Source: Panagrolaimus kolymaensis (Eukaryota > Nematoda > Chromadorea > Rhabditida > Panagrolaimidae). Taken from it: DNA of 64,000 nt. Each line of letters opens with the position of its first letter. Within the stretch, counting starts at the first letter, position 1. This document shows, piece by piece, positions 1 to 10,667 of this stretch. The notes under the pieces were generated by a model that saw only the letters and a program-made list of their open reading frames with translations, ran no database searches and was not told the origin of the DNA. The stretch spans positions 496,001 through 560,000 of the forward strand of contig JAJQJQ010000038.1 in the NCBI GenBank assembly GCA_028622995.1, read 5' to 3'. The position numbers and the translations under genes are program-made.

Positions 1-2349
1 ATTATAAGCATGCGGGGATAACCGATTGGGTGAATTTAATTGAATTGTAGGTGTTGGACTTGCCGCACCTGTTAATGGACTTGCTGCGCCTTGCATTCTT
101 CGATATCGCCTGCCTCGAATGCTTCCACGAATGCTACCAATAAATTTTCGAAGGGATTTAGTTCGCTTGAGTGCACCTTCACCCCGGAAAAACCCCCACA
201 CTTTAGCTGAATGTTGGCCTAAATCCATTTTTTATTAGAAATTTAATCTTTTTTTAAATAAAAAGTTGCAAACCTTCTGGTTTATCCATTTTAGATTGGA
301 CATTCAAAAGCCAAACAAAAAAGAATACTGTAACAATAAGAGTCAAAAAATTAATGGAAGTAAAAAATTGTGGTCCAAAAGTATTAAGCACCTGCAAAAA
401 AGAAAAAAAGAGGGATTAAAGTTTTGTATTTAAAAATAGAAATTTTTGTTTACCAAAGTCAAAAGATATGGTGACACTAAAGGCGCAAAGAAAAATCCGC
501 TTATGAGTATGCTTACATGATTTTCTGAAAAATTAATTCTGTGAAAATTCAAATCCTGTTTTTTTCGAATCAAAATAAACATACGTGATTGCCTCCCAAT
601 GTATAAAGTTAAAGATGGAAGAATCATAGAAAAACCAAATCCATATAAAGCGCTGGAGATTAATCGAGTAGGCTCGAATGAATATACGCAAACCGAAACT
701 CCACAGAGTACCTGGAAAAATTTTTTGAGATTCATGATGGGAACGATGATTAATTGTTTTTGCAGAAATAAAAAAGAAAAAAATTAATTAAAATTGCAGG
801 GATAAAAATGATATAAAAAAAGAAGAAGGGGATGATTAGCTTATTTAATCAACGACACTTTTGGGCGGCTACATATAAAATTGCTTTTTTAGCTTTTATT
901 TGGATGAGCTTCAAATTGCTGTATTTAATTATTTTTTTATTTTTTTATATTTTAAATTTAGAATTGTTGAAGGAGAAAATCATATTATCCTTTTTGACGT
1001 CATATTTAAGGACTTTTGTTATTTCTAAAAAAAATGTTAATTAAAAAAACTTACAAAACTAAGGGATAAAATAATATTATGTTCATTTTGTCGGCAAATT
1101 ACTGTATACATAATTCGTCCAATGCAAAAAGAAGCCTGAAAAAAAAAAATACTCATAAAAACAAAATTTATTGATTTTTTTAAGAATAGTAATCTTACAG
1201 AAAACACAATAAAATAAAGGGGTAGCATTTCACCTTTATTATATGAAAAAATGAAATATGGAAATACATGAAAAAGGGCATTAGCAAAAAATCCAATCAC
1301 TGAACAAAGGAATAATAATTTTTTTGCATGTTCATTTTCTTGTGCTGAAAGGAAAAAAATAATATTATAATTTTTTAATTAATTTTTTCTTTTATTATTA
1401 AATTGCAATTTACCAATATCATTGTAAATTTCTTCATTCGTGTTTTGGGATTTCCATAAAGTGAATAAAGGATAAAGGGATGAAGCCTATAAAGTTAAAA
1501 GAAAATAAAAAAAAAGGTGAATGAAAAATGAATGAGTAATCATCGCACTCACTTGAAATGCGGAAGAAATAGCTAAAATTATTGAAGATGAATAGCGGGA
1601 ATGAACTCCCATTGGAATAATTTCCGGGCCATTGTAATCATAATAAATAAGCTCACGAGAATTTCGCTGTTTTGAATCATTTTTTGAAGAAGTTGTTGTT
1701 TCATTGCTTGAAATTATCGTTGAACAAATAAATACTCCGCCAGCGCAACAAGCGTAAATGATAGAAATCAAAAGATTTTTTTGTGCAACATTTACATTTT
1801 TAAGGGATAAATTTATCAAGGTTGAAAATATTGCTCCATAACAAAATCCAATACCAAATAAAAGAAATATTGGAATGTAAAATACATCGACGACGGAGAG
1901 AATACATTGGAAAATAAATCTTACTGTAGCCAAAATAAATAACAATAACCAATTATTTATTCTAAAAAACCATAAATTTTAAAATTTTACCATAATCAAT
2001 TTGTTTTTTTACGATGTTGCAATTTTTAGTTTCTAATAACTCAAAAAATAAAGGTTAAGAAGAAGTACTTACTTTGTCCGTATAAAAGCAGCGGCAACAG
2101 TACCCAAAAAAGCTGAACCACTAAGGCTTAAAATCGCAATGCTTAAAGGTAAACCCGTAAAAGTTTGATGTGAATAAAAAATTAAATATGTACAATCAAA
2201 TCCCAAGCATACAGCTTGCAAAGAAAAAACATATAACATTTTAATATTGGGTGCCAGTTCATTCCTAAAATTTTAATTACTGAAAAATAAATACTCGAGT
2301 AAAATTTTTAAACCTACCAAAAAATAGTTTGACCAGAAGATTCTGCCAT
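1..2349 (-). CDS. Multi-pass membrane transporter-like protein, UNC-93/MFS type, 3' truncated by the window edge
   Basis: About eight or nine exons read in frame from an ATG at 2347-2349 (peptide begins MAESSGQTIFW) through strongly hydrophobic exons near 2266-2073, 1955-1553, 1485-1412, 1350-1190, 1140-1045, 735-585, 540-455 and 390-285 to a basic, Ser/Thr-rich tail that runs off the left edge. Hydrophobic stretches every 20-30 residues and a loop-rich centre with N-glycosylation-like sites fit an 11-12 helix carrier. The stretch ending in a Gly-Phe-Gly motif near 650-620 and the following helix resemble the mid-protein Gly-rich helix of UNC-93-like proteins, but this is a resemblance judged by eye. 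A general major facilitator is the alternative. No substrate can be inferred. Confidence 0.5.
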
Positions 2350-3602
2350 CCTTTAAAATGATAAATTTTATTTTTTATTTTTATTTAAAAAAATGAGGTT
2401 TTTTTTCTTTCTTCTCACCTTTATCAATTCAAAAAAGGCATAATAAAAAAATGAACAACAACATCGAAGCCGGATGGATTAAGATTAAAGCAAGCCATCC
2501 AGCCGTCGCATGTGATAATAATCCTTTACAAACAAAATATTACTATATTGCTCTTGAAGAAAAAATAATAAAGGCAAAATAGAAGAAGACGTTTGACGAA
2601 AGAAATATATTTAAAAATGAAAGTTGACGTGCTTAGAAAATGCAAGAAAATAAAAATAAACCTGATTTAGATTTAACAAAACAACAAATTTTAAGCTTCA
2701 AGCTTTAATAAAAAATGCACTCTCTTATTTGAAAGGAAATTAACTTTTTTCTTTATTTTATTTTGCCCGTATAAATTTTCTTTTCTTTTGTGAAAACAAA
2801 TTGCAAGACTCTGTTTTTTTTTTTTCAAAGCTAAAGTAAAGTAATTTCCACCTGTGCTTGTTTTAGTTGTCCAAGTAACCTTCGACCGACCAATTAATTG
2901 TAGCTGAAGTGGCATTCATTAAAAATGTTTCAAGAAGTCAAAATTAATGTTTATCAATTGTTTAAATTTTTTAAAAATGACGCTGTATTATTTTTTCTTG
3001 CAGGTGTATTTATTTCGGGTACAATTAGCCCTTGGTGCTTTAGAGGAACAACCGACTGGCTAATAATAATAAAAAAATCTGACCACTTTTTCAAACATTG
3101 ATTTTAAACTTTAAAAAATAACAAAAAAGCAATGTTTTTTTCAGTTCAATTGTTTATAAAATTTTTTTATCTCGTGGTGCCTGTCTAGCTGGCTTGTTTG
3201 CTTGCATTTTTTTTGTGACGGAAGGAAAGATTATTGTTAAAACTTTAACTTTTTCTTCTATTCTCTTCTCTCACTTTCTTGCGTTCAACAACGGCTTTTC
3301 CCATATTCTTTTTTTTTTGTTTCCGCATGGTAGTGCTTGTTGCTCTTCTTCATTTTTTTTGTTTCGACGCAATCATAAAACGTTTTGTTCTCGAACTCTT
3401 GGGTAAAAAATAAAGCAATTTCCCAACGCGACATTATTTCATTTTTTACTTTTTTTTAAAAAAACACTCAATCTTGCGAGCAAAAAGTTAGTTTGTTATA
3501 ACTTATAAGCCGATCATTTTTCTGGTACAATTTTTTATTATTATTTAACGGTTTAAATTATTAACAAAAACTATTTTTTAGTGAAAAAGATTTTATTTAA
3601 CC
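2350..3602. other. Intergenic region between divergent genes
   Basis: Upstream sequence shared by the transporter (minus) and the GSKIP-like gene (plus). Two short open stretches exist: minus 2691-2915, and plus 2450-2581, which encodes about 43 residues. Both lack splice context or recognisable similarity, so I do not call them genes. There is an imperfect inverted GGATGG/CCATCC pair near 2473-2502. No RNA gene seen. Confidence 0.4.
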
Positions 3603-4871
3603 ATGTCCTTAACTCCCAACAATGCATGTTTTTGCCCTCAAATCAACCCTGGTTCAGATAATTCAATTATAAGTGGAACTCCAATAACGAGTGGACCAAA
3701 TCTTTTGGCTGATACTCTTGGCGTATCACCTCGTTATCGGCAGCTTGAGTGAGTTGGTGAAAGAAAGAAATGAAAAATAAATAAATAATCAAACTACGAT
3801 TTTTCTTTTATTGTTACAAACGTCTTTTGTTTTTAGCACAGCTCGATGGCACTCAGCTGCTCACATATACCAAAGCAGTCGTTCACATTCACCCGTTCCA
3901 TCGGCAGCCCCACAATTTCCATTTTCTTTTGATGAAAGAGAAAATATGTGTTTAACCCCACAAAAATTATCTCAACAACTTTTAATGCAAGCTGGATTAA
4001 ATAATATTGGGTTAGCTTCTTTATTTTTGTTGTTGCCTTTTTTCGAATTTAAACACTGATTTTTTTTTTAGTTCACCAATATCTTTAGAAGATATAGCTT
4101 CAATTAATCGTAAACGATATCGTGAGACAGGAGAACGAAAAGCCTTTAATGCTGAAGGAGGACCATTGGAACTTGAAGCCATTGCAGCGGTTCACGAATT
4201 AAGCAGCGTTGTAAAATCTATAAGTGTTTCAGAAATTCTTCCTCGAACCTCAGAACTTATATTTGTGAACGTCAAAACAATGGAGGGCATGCAAAATGCT
4301 GTTTATTTATTATTTGAAATTTATATGTTTCTTTTATTTTTATAGACCATTCATACACGCTCGAATTAACTATGAAAGGTTGGAGGGTTGCATCACCACA
4401 TACTGATTGTATGAATGGAGATTATAAACAGGTATTTTTTTATAATCCTTTCTCTCATTCATTTTTTTCGGATTAACATTGAAAAACAAAATAGAAAAAA
4501 CATATTTCATATTTTTTGTTTATAGCTTGGGCTTCACACAAAATATTTTGAAAATGCTCGACAAGTCTTGGATGTCATTTCACCTGGACACATTAATCAT
4601 TTCCACGATGTGTTATCTGATAGATTGAGACAATATGCAAGCAGTGAGGGAGAGCCAGATGAGGTAAGATTGTTTTTAAATACTTATAAAAAATGAAAGA
4701 AAAAAACAATTTTCTTAGCAATTTTTATCACCATGTTGGTGTCAGAAACAAGAAGCTATCACTTTGACAGTGCCGTCTTCTTCGGCTTCTTCTTCTTCGG
4801 AGAATACTACCAAAATAATTAGTCAACTTAAAATTGATGATTTACCTTTTCCATTTTCTGATGAAATTTAA
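3603..4871 (+). CDS. GSKIP: GSKIP-domain protein (GSK3-beta interaction protein-like)
   Basis: Six exons give about 310 residues. The start is the ATG at 3603 and the stop is TAA at 4869-4871. The middle and 3' exons carry the GSKIP/DUF727 fold: an E-x-x-A-I-x-A-V-x-E-L helix, the LPRTS loop, a V-N-V-K-T strand, then a SYTLELTMKGWRV stretch that aligns with the YCLELTEAGLKV region of vertebrate GSKIP, and a C-terminal helix region (YFENARQVLDVISPGH). Vertebrate GSKIP is about 140 residues, so this protein has a long Ser/Pro-rich N-terminal extension and a Ser-rich tail. In vertebrates the domain binds GSK3-beta and PKA; the same role here is inferred. The intron at 4287-4345 must use a GC donor to keep the frame. 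Convergent with the dsRBD-like gene. Confidence 0.8.
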
Positions 4872-5411
4872 CAATAGAGCTTTTTTCTTCTTACACCTAA
4901 CTAATTTTTTCTCCAATTTTTTTAGATTTAAAATGGTATATTCAAAGTAATTATTATTGACAGCTTACTTCGAACTTTTCCCCTTATTAATATGTATATT
5001 TAACTCATAATATTTCATAGAATATTTATACCCTTTAAAAACTTTTTATTAACAATTACGAAATGTGCCTTTTTTACCTTGTGCTTCTTTAGATTTATTG
5101 CTGGTATTATTTTAAACGAAAATAAAATAATTTTCTGTACATTGAATTTATTTTTTACATAAATATTAGCAAAACAAATTAATAATAACCTTGGTAAAAA
5201 ACAAATCTATATAATGTTTATGCCTGATTTAAAAATTACAAAAATTTCACAGAGAATCTTCTAAAGCAAAATAAATAGCTTAGTTGCATCAGCAAAATAA
5301 ATTAGTCAGGCGTCAAAACTTCATCAGTTTAATTTCCTAAAATTGATTTTCTGGGAAAAAATTAACGATCGAAAGGTTTGAGTAAAAGAAGTGTAAAACT
5401 TTTTTCAATAT
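4872..5411. other. Intergenic region between convergent genes
   Basis: AT-rich 3' flanks of the GSKIP-like gene (plus) and the dsRBD-like gene (minus). AATAAA-type signals occur on both strands, for example near 5121 and 5268. Nothing else is seen. Confidence 0.4.
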
Positions 5412-6788
5412 TTATTTTGTCAAAGAAATATGCTCACGTTTTTCATTTTCCCATGGTTTAGGTGGTGGATATTTATCGAAAAATCCATTTATCTTATCAA
5501 TCTTTTCGAAAGGTAAGACTTGTTCAAAATAAGCAAGATATGGTCGGGTCTTATTACAAAAAGCAGAACGAAGGAAATATATTGCAGAGTTTTTGGTTGC
5601 ATCTTCAATAGTCAATCCTTTTGAAACGATAAATTCAATATCAGCATTTGGAATAATTTTAGAAATATCATCGACATTGGCACTAAAAGAAAAGAAAAAT
5701 ATAATTTAAAATATTGCAGCTTAATTTACCATGCTTTAACATGAGCCACTGGGTCGTCTAAAAAGTAGGCATCAAATTCGTTTTCGATTTCACTCGAATT
5801 CAAAATTTTGTTTCGATATTCTTTTCCTATGCTTTTTCTTTGTTGATCATGTAAATAAGGATCAAGTTCATCATTTTCATCAAGTTTATTTAGAAATAAC
5901 CTTGCAACCGCTGTTCTTGCTACTTGCTTCGTATCTCCTTCAGCATAAAATTCTCGACCTCGAAATAAGGCTGTAACACCAAAAAGTTTTGGATCACTGT
6001 CTTTAACTTCTTCTTCTTTAATAAATTTCATTTGAGGCATTTTGTAAAACGTTGCACTGAAACATGAATTAAAATGGAGTCAAAAACAAAATTAATTATC
6101 TCACAATTCGTACAAAAGCGATTTTGGATCTTTATTTCCAATTTGTTCAGTTGTAAATTGAGATTTGTTTTTCAAAGCCGCTGTTTTTTCTTTCAATATT
6201 TCATCACATTTTTCAAGGTCCTTCGGTAAACCAAAATAATTACATTTTGAAATATCCTTTTTAATTGCATCTTCGATAAGTTGAATTGCAGCTAAATGTC
6301 TTGCAACATACATTGATGGATTTCTTGCTTCAAAAGTTTTTTCGCCGTCAACTAAAGTACAAATCCATGTGGTATTCTAAAATGTTAATGTGTATGTATT
6401 TAGCTTGAAAATTTTTTGTTTCTTACTTTTTCGAAATCTTCTTTTCGAATAATGGGATTATATTGAAGAATAGCATATGCTCGCTCAACAAGCTGAAGGG
6501 GCGAGAGATGTTTATAATTTTCATGAATCTCATCATCATTTAAATATTTTTCGTCATCTTCGTCATCGCTTCCCTAAAATCAAAATATTAAAATTTTGGG
6601 CCTAAGTGAAAAAAGAATTTACAGGGTTACTAACTATTTCATATTCATCTGAATCATCGGCAGGTACAAAAAAATGTTCTTTGATTCTTTTTATCTGGAA
6701 CTTTGTAAAAGTTAAAAAGCACAAAGTAAAAAACCAAAAAGCTTACTATTTGCTCTCTTTCTTCTGAATCAGAATCATTTAAATCCAT
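5412..6788 (-). CDS. Protein with two dsRNA-binding-domain-like regions
   Basis: Five or six exons run from an ATG at 6786-6788 (MDLNDSDSEEREQI) to a TAA at 5412-5414. The N-terminus is very acidic (runs of Asp/Glu around 6770-6560). Two regions resemble double-stranded RNA-binding domains. The first (about 6520-6260) has a degenerate core and ends in an AARHLAA-like helix. The second (about 6110-5870) has the order helix, strand (KLFGVTALF), G-R-x-F-Y-A-x-G-D turn, then a KQVARTAVARLFLNKL helix, very like the C-terminal helix of the family. The last 100 residues are unassigned. Role inferred only: nuclear or cytoplasmic dsRNA-binding protein without a catalytic domain. Confidence 0.6.
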
Positions 6789-7633
6789 TTAAAAAAAACT
6801 ACCTTTCAAATTTAAAAAGGAAACATAAACTTTAATAAAAAGGTCTATGAAATATAAAATAAAAAAAGAAGAATGAAACTATAAATTTTGTGGTATGGAA
6901 TATTCAAACGTCGCTTAACGATAACGGAAATTATTCTTTCTAATTCTAATGGTTTTACTAATCTAAAATAAGAAATTTAGTTATATTTTAATCCTTTCTA
7001 AAGTTGCTCTTTGAAATATTTTGAACCCGTGAGACTTTGTACTTTTCTAAATTTTTTAACAACCAAATTTAATATCGTTTATTGCTTAAAAATAAAAACC
7101 CAAAAGCTATTTTCTTCTGCTGCTAAAAATAGTTCCTGAGAAATTAAAAATTTGCTGTTTTATCAATTCAAAAATTAATTAAGCTTAAGTTTTGAAATAT
7201 GTGCAATTTTCTCAAGCTTGTTAACGAAAACTTTTATTATTCGATTTATACATTTGGCTTTAATTTTTGCTTAAAACATAACTTTTCTTTAAATATTTTT
7301 ATTTCAAAAAAATTCATGTTTGTTTGACATTTCGATGCTCAAAAAAGTTAGCTTCAACTACTCCCAATTTGGCGAGATGCCTCTAAAGTTCCCGATCAGC
7401 ATATATTTGTTTGCCTTTTGTATTTTATCGACCATTATTACCTTTGCCTTTGGTTCCACTATGGTTTTTTTATAATTTATGTTGCCTTTTTTCATCGAGT
7501 AATTAGTTATGAGCATAATAAATCTTAATGCTTAGCAACTTGTCGCTACGAAAAGTTTTTGTTATTTTCTTTTTTTTAAATGACTAAACTTTGTTAAAAT
7601 TTTACCATTTTTTCCTTCTAATTTTTCGTTTCA
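6789..7633. other. Divergent promoter region
   Basis: 845 bp between the divergent starts of the dsRBD-like gene and ZDHHC6. AT-rich; a less AT-rich patch lies at 7340-7480. No coding or repeat structure is supported. Confidence 0.4.
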
Positions 7634-9411
7634 ATGTTTAAGATAGTTGTAATGTCGGAACAACCACAAGAAAATGATGATGGCGAGTTGGAATCTACGA
7701 GTAGTGAATTACCCGAACAAGAATCACAAAAAGCTCCATTGCTTGAGAAAGTTGGAGTATTAGAAGCTCCCGACTGGCCTGTTACAGGTGCATTTGATCC
7801 TCAAGACATTGGAAAAAGTATGGCTCAAAGGATGTGTCATTGGGGTCCTTTACTTGCTGTATTTCTAATTGCCACGGTAGCTTTCAAACTAAATTTAATA
7901 TATAAAATAATTATGGAATTTTTAGATAGGATTATCATCAATGATAGTTTTTTCAAGTTATTGGCCTCCATTGGAATCCATATCGGGTTTAATAAATATT
8001 TCAGTTTTTTTATTATGGAATTATTTATCGTTAACAAATTTTTTTCAAGCCACTCGATTTGGTGGGGGATATGTTAAATTAGGTTGGACACCCGAAGATC
8101 GTTCCTTTCATCGAAAGCTGCAATATTGTGTGATTTGCGAAGGATATAAAGCTCCAAGATCTCATCATTGTGCTCGATGCAATCGATGCGTATTTAAAAT
8201 GGATCATCATTGTCGTAAGTTCAGGAACTCTTAACTTCTAAAACTAGCAGTTATTTAAATTAATTAATTATAGCATGGTTAAATAATTGTGTTGGAAATC
8301 GAAATCATGCATTATTTGTTAAATTTTGTGCTGCTTCAATTATAGGTTGTCTTCATGCTGCAATTATTCTTTTTAAGTGCATTATAACTACTATTTATTT
8401 GGTAAAGCTTAAAAAAGTTTTTTTGACGAAAATAATATTTATCTTTTTCTTTAGCTTTATTACGCTGATAAAACTACGCGGGTTATTCCACATGATTTAC
8501 CAATAACTGATATTAATACAATGATTGCTGCATTAATTGGTGCAACTTTGTCAGCTGGAGTTTGTGTTGCACTTTGTCCATTACTTTATGTTCAACTTTG
8601 GTCTATTTCTCATAATAAAACCTACATTGAAGATTATATTGGTTAGTTAAATCTTCTTTAATGGGAAAAAAAGTTATATAGGTTTTGATTTTTCCTTCTT
8701 TTTTTAGTTGCAAAAGCTGATGCTCGTCGCCGCCCAACCGATCCACCTTTTGTTTTTCCTTATGATCTCGGATGGCGTCGAAATATTTATGAAGTGTTTG
8801 GAAACGGAACTTTTCCATTCGGAAATGGCATTTGGTGGCCGATTCGAGGAGATTGTACACAATTTACTTTTTCTGTAAGTGTTTATTTGCTTTTTTGTTA
8901 TTGAGATGAGAGAGGAATACTCAAGTTCAAAAAAATGTATTTTAACCGCAAAAAATATTGTAACGGCATTGTTTCCGTCTTTTTGAAACATTAAAAAAAT
9001 ATTTGTATTCTCAATTTCATTTGCTTATTTTCAAAAAGAAAAATGAATTTTTTAAATTCAATCTTAAAATTTTAGGAAGAACAAATAGATCAAAAACATG
9101 TTAAAACTCGTCATGCCCGTATTCGTACTGTGGGAGTTGATTACAATGGTGGAATGTTTATGGGTGCATTCCGACATGGATGCAGAGCATTCTTTTGTCA
9201 ACCTTTAACCGATGGTCGTCGGGTTGCTGTTTCAGCGGGTGATAGATGGGCTATAACTCGAGGAAATAAATATTGGGTTTATGCTAAAAAGGTTGAAAAA
9301 CAATCCTTCGTGGATGAAGATGGTGCAGTTCAACATAGCTTTGTTGGAACTGATCATTTTGCAAGAGGATGGTTTCCAAAAGTTTGTCTCGAAGTAACTA
9401 AATCGGAATAA
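7634..9411 (+). CDS. ZDHHC6: Palmitoyltransferase ZDHHC6
   Basis: Protein S-acyltransferase, an ER membrane enzyme in other animals. Six or so exons. After an acidic N-terminus come two membrane segments (about 7840-7960 and 7985-8050), the cysteine-rich domain (CVICEGYKAPRSHHCARCNRC), and DHHC followed, across an intron at about 8214-8273, by PWLNNCVG. Two more membrane segments (about 8320-8400, 8510-8600) follow, then the long cytoplasmic tail with an SH3-like region (about 9130-9380) that is diagnostic for ZDHHC6 among DHHC enzymes. The Cys of DHHC is the acyl-accepting residue. An intron of about 40 bp at 7878-7926 must be removed to keep the first helix in frame. Two start codons are possible, 7634 and 7652; the second (MSEQPQEND) looks as good. 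Confidence 0.9.
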
Positions 9412-10606
9412 ATAATTCCAAAGTTGACTTATTTTTTGTTTCTTGATATTATTTTTTTACCCTTTAATCTGTGATTTGCCTAAAAATCGAACTCATCTTG
9501 ATGCCTTTGCTTTTGTTTTGTTTTGTTTTGATTGATTCTCTTTAATTATATGTTTCTTTAAATATACTTTTTTTTCTTTGACGCAAAAAAATCTACCGAA
9601 AAACTTAATTTAAATATATATTTATGCCTTTGATGCTGCGATGCCTTTACTTTTGAAATACTTTTTTTTCTTCTTTTTAATGTTCGAGTAATAATAATAA
9701 TAAAAATAAATGACTCATTGACTTCATTTTTTTCTTTTCTTTTTGACAAGCATCAGCGGAAACAGTCAAATAGTTCTTGAAAAAAGATACAACAAAATAT
9801 TTTTTGATTTTGAATTTTTCACGCCTGCGTTTGAAATATTTCTTTTTTACATTATTGTCGTCGTTTTCGGGCACTTGACGTATAAACTTTGACACGCCCA
9901 TTATATTTTTTTGCTTGCAAAAGCCAAAATGGCGGCGCCTTTTTTGAAGGTTCTGAAAGGGTTTTGGTTTGTCCGTCGCTTATGTATATGCGCATTTTTT
10001 CTTCTTATATTTTTCAGCTGGCAACATCGTATTTTTTTTCTCCTTCTTTTCCACTTCTTATCGTTGGTGTCCAAAAGCAAGCAGTGTTCACTTCTTATTC
10101 TCGTCTTCTTAGCGACTTGGCAGGCATAAACGCGCATATAACAAGAAAGTGGGAGAGAGGAAGGAATTATTGCTCTATAGTCCCTACTACTGCCTAGTGA
10201 CTATTACTACTGCAAAAAAAAAAGAAGAAAATATTGAAAAGTTAGCTTTATTTTTGACGGACTTATGAAAAGTCAAAGTCAAAAATATGATTTGAAAGAA
10301 AAAAAAGTGGATGTACCGCTGCTACCTACCTGCTTCCCGCTTGCTTGTGCTTTTTGTTGTTTTGTTTTCCTTTTCAACTAACAAAAATAAAATCTTTTTG
10401 TCTCGGCCTATCGCAAAATTTTCTTTTTCTTTGATGGTGATGGGTGTTGTAAGCAAGCACACTATCCGATTATTACTCACACATTTTTTTCTTTTGTTCC
10501 CATTTAACTTTCTTCCTCCCTTTTTTTTCTATGAAGTTAAGAAATCATCCCCTATGACGTGTTAGACATAAAACTGAATCGTGCAACAACAACAAACAGT
10601 TGAGGA
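9412..10606. other. Intergenic region, upstream of the aerolysin-like gene
   Basis: 3' flank of ZDHHC6, then about 1 kb of upstream sequence. Holds a TTTTG repeat near 9513-9530 and two near copies of GATGCCTTTNCTTTTG (about 9499 and 9640). Less AT-rich patches occur at 9890-10140. Open frames here are not supported by splice sites. Confidence 0.35.
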
Positions 10607-10613
10607 TATAAAA
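10607..10613 (+). promoter_or_regulatory. TATA box of the aerolysin-like gene
   Basis: TATAAAA lies 55 bp upstream of the ATG at 10668, followed about 25-30 bp later by a TCACTCATC initiator-like stretch near 10637-10646. Spacing fits a short 5' leader of about 30 nt. An E-box-like CAGTTG sits just upstream, near 10598. Confidence 0.55.
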
Positions 10614-10667
10614 TGAGAGTATTCTTATGTTTTTACTCACTCATCTTAAAAAAGTTCTACGAGTATC

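Noticed and set aside
2420..2520. Hydrophobic minus-strand segment upstream of the transporter start
   Set aside because: Looks like a membrane helix but meets a stop before any usable donor that keeps frame with the next exon; the ATG at 2347-2349 explains the gene without it.
2691..2915. 74-residue minus-strand frame
   Set aside because: Lysine-rich low-complexity end, no splice context, lies in a promoter spacer.
9889..10197. Overlapping plus and minus frames of 70-100 codons
   Set aside because: No splice sites or recognisable composition; mutual shadows in a less AT-rich promoter area.
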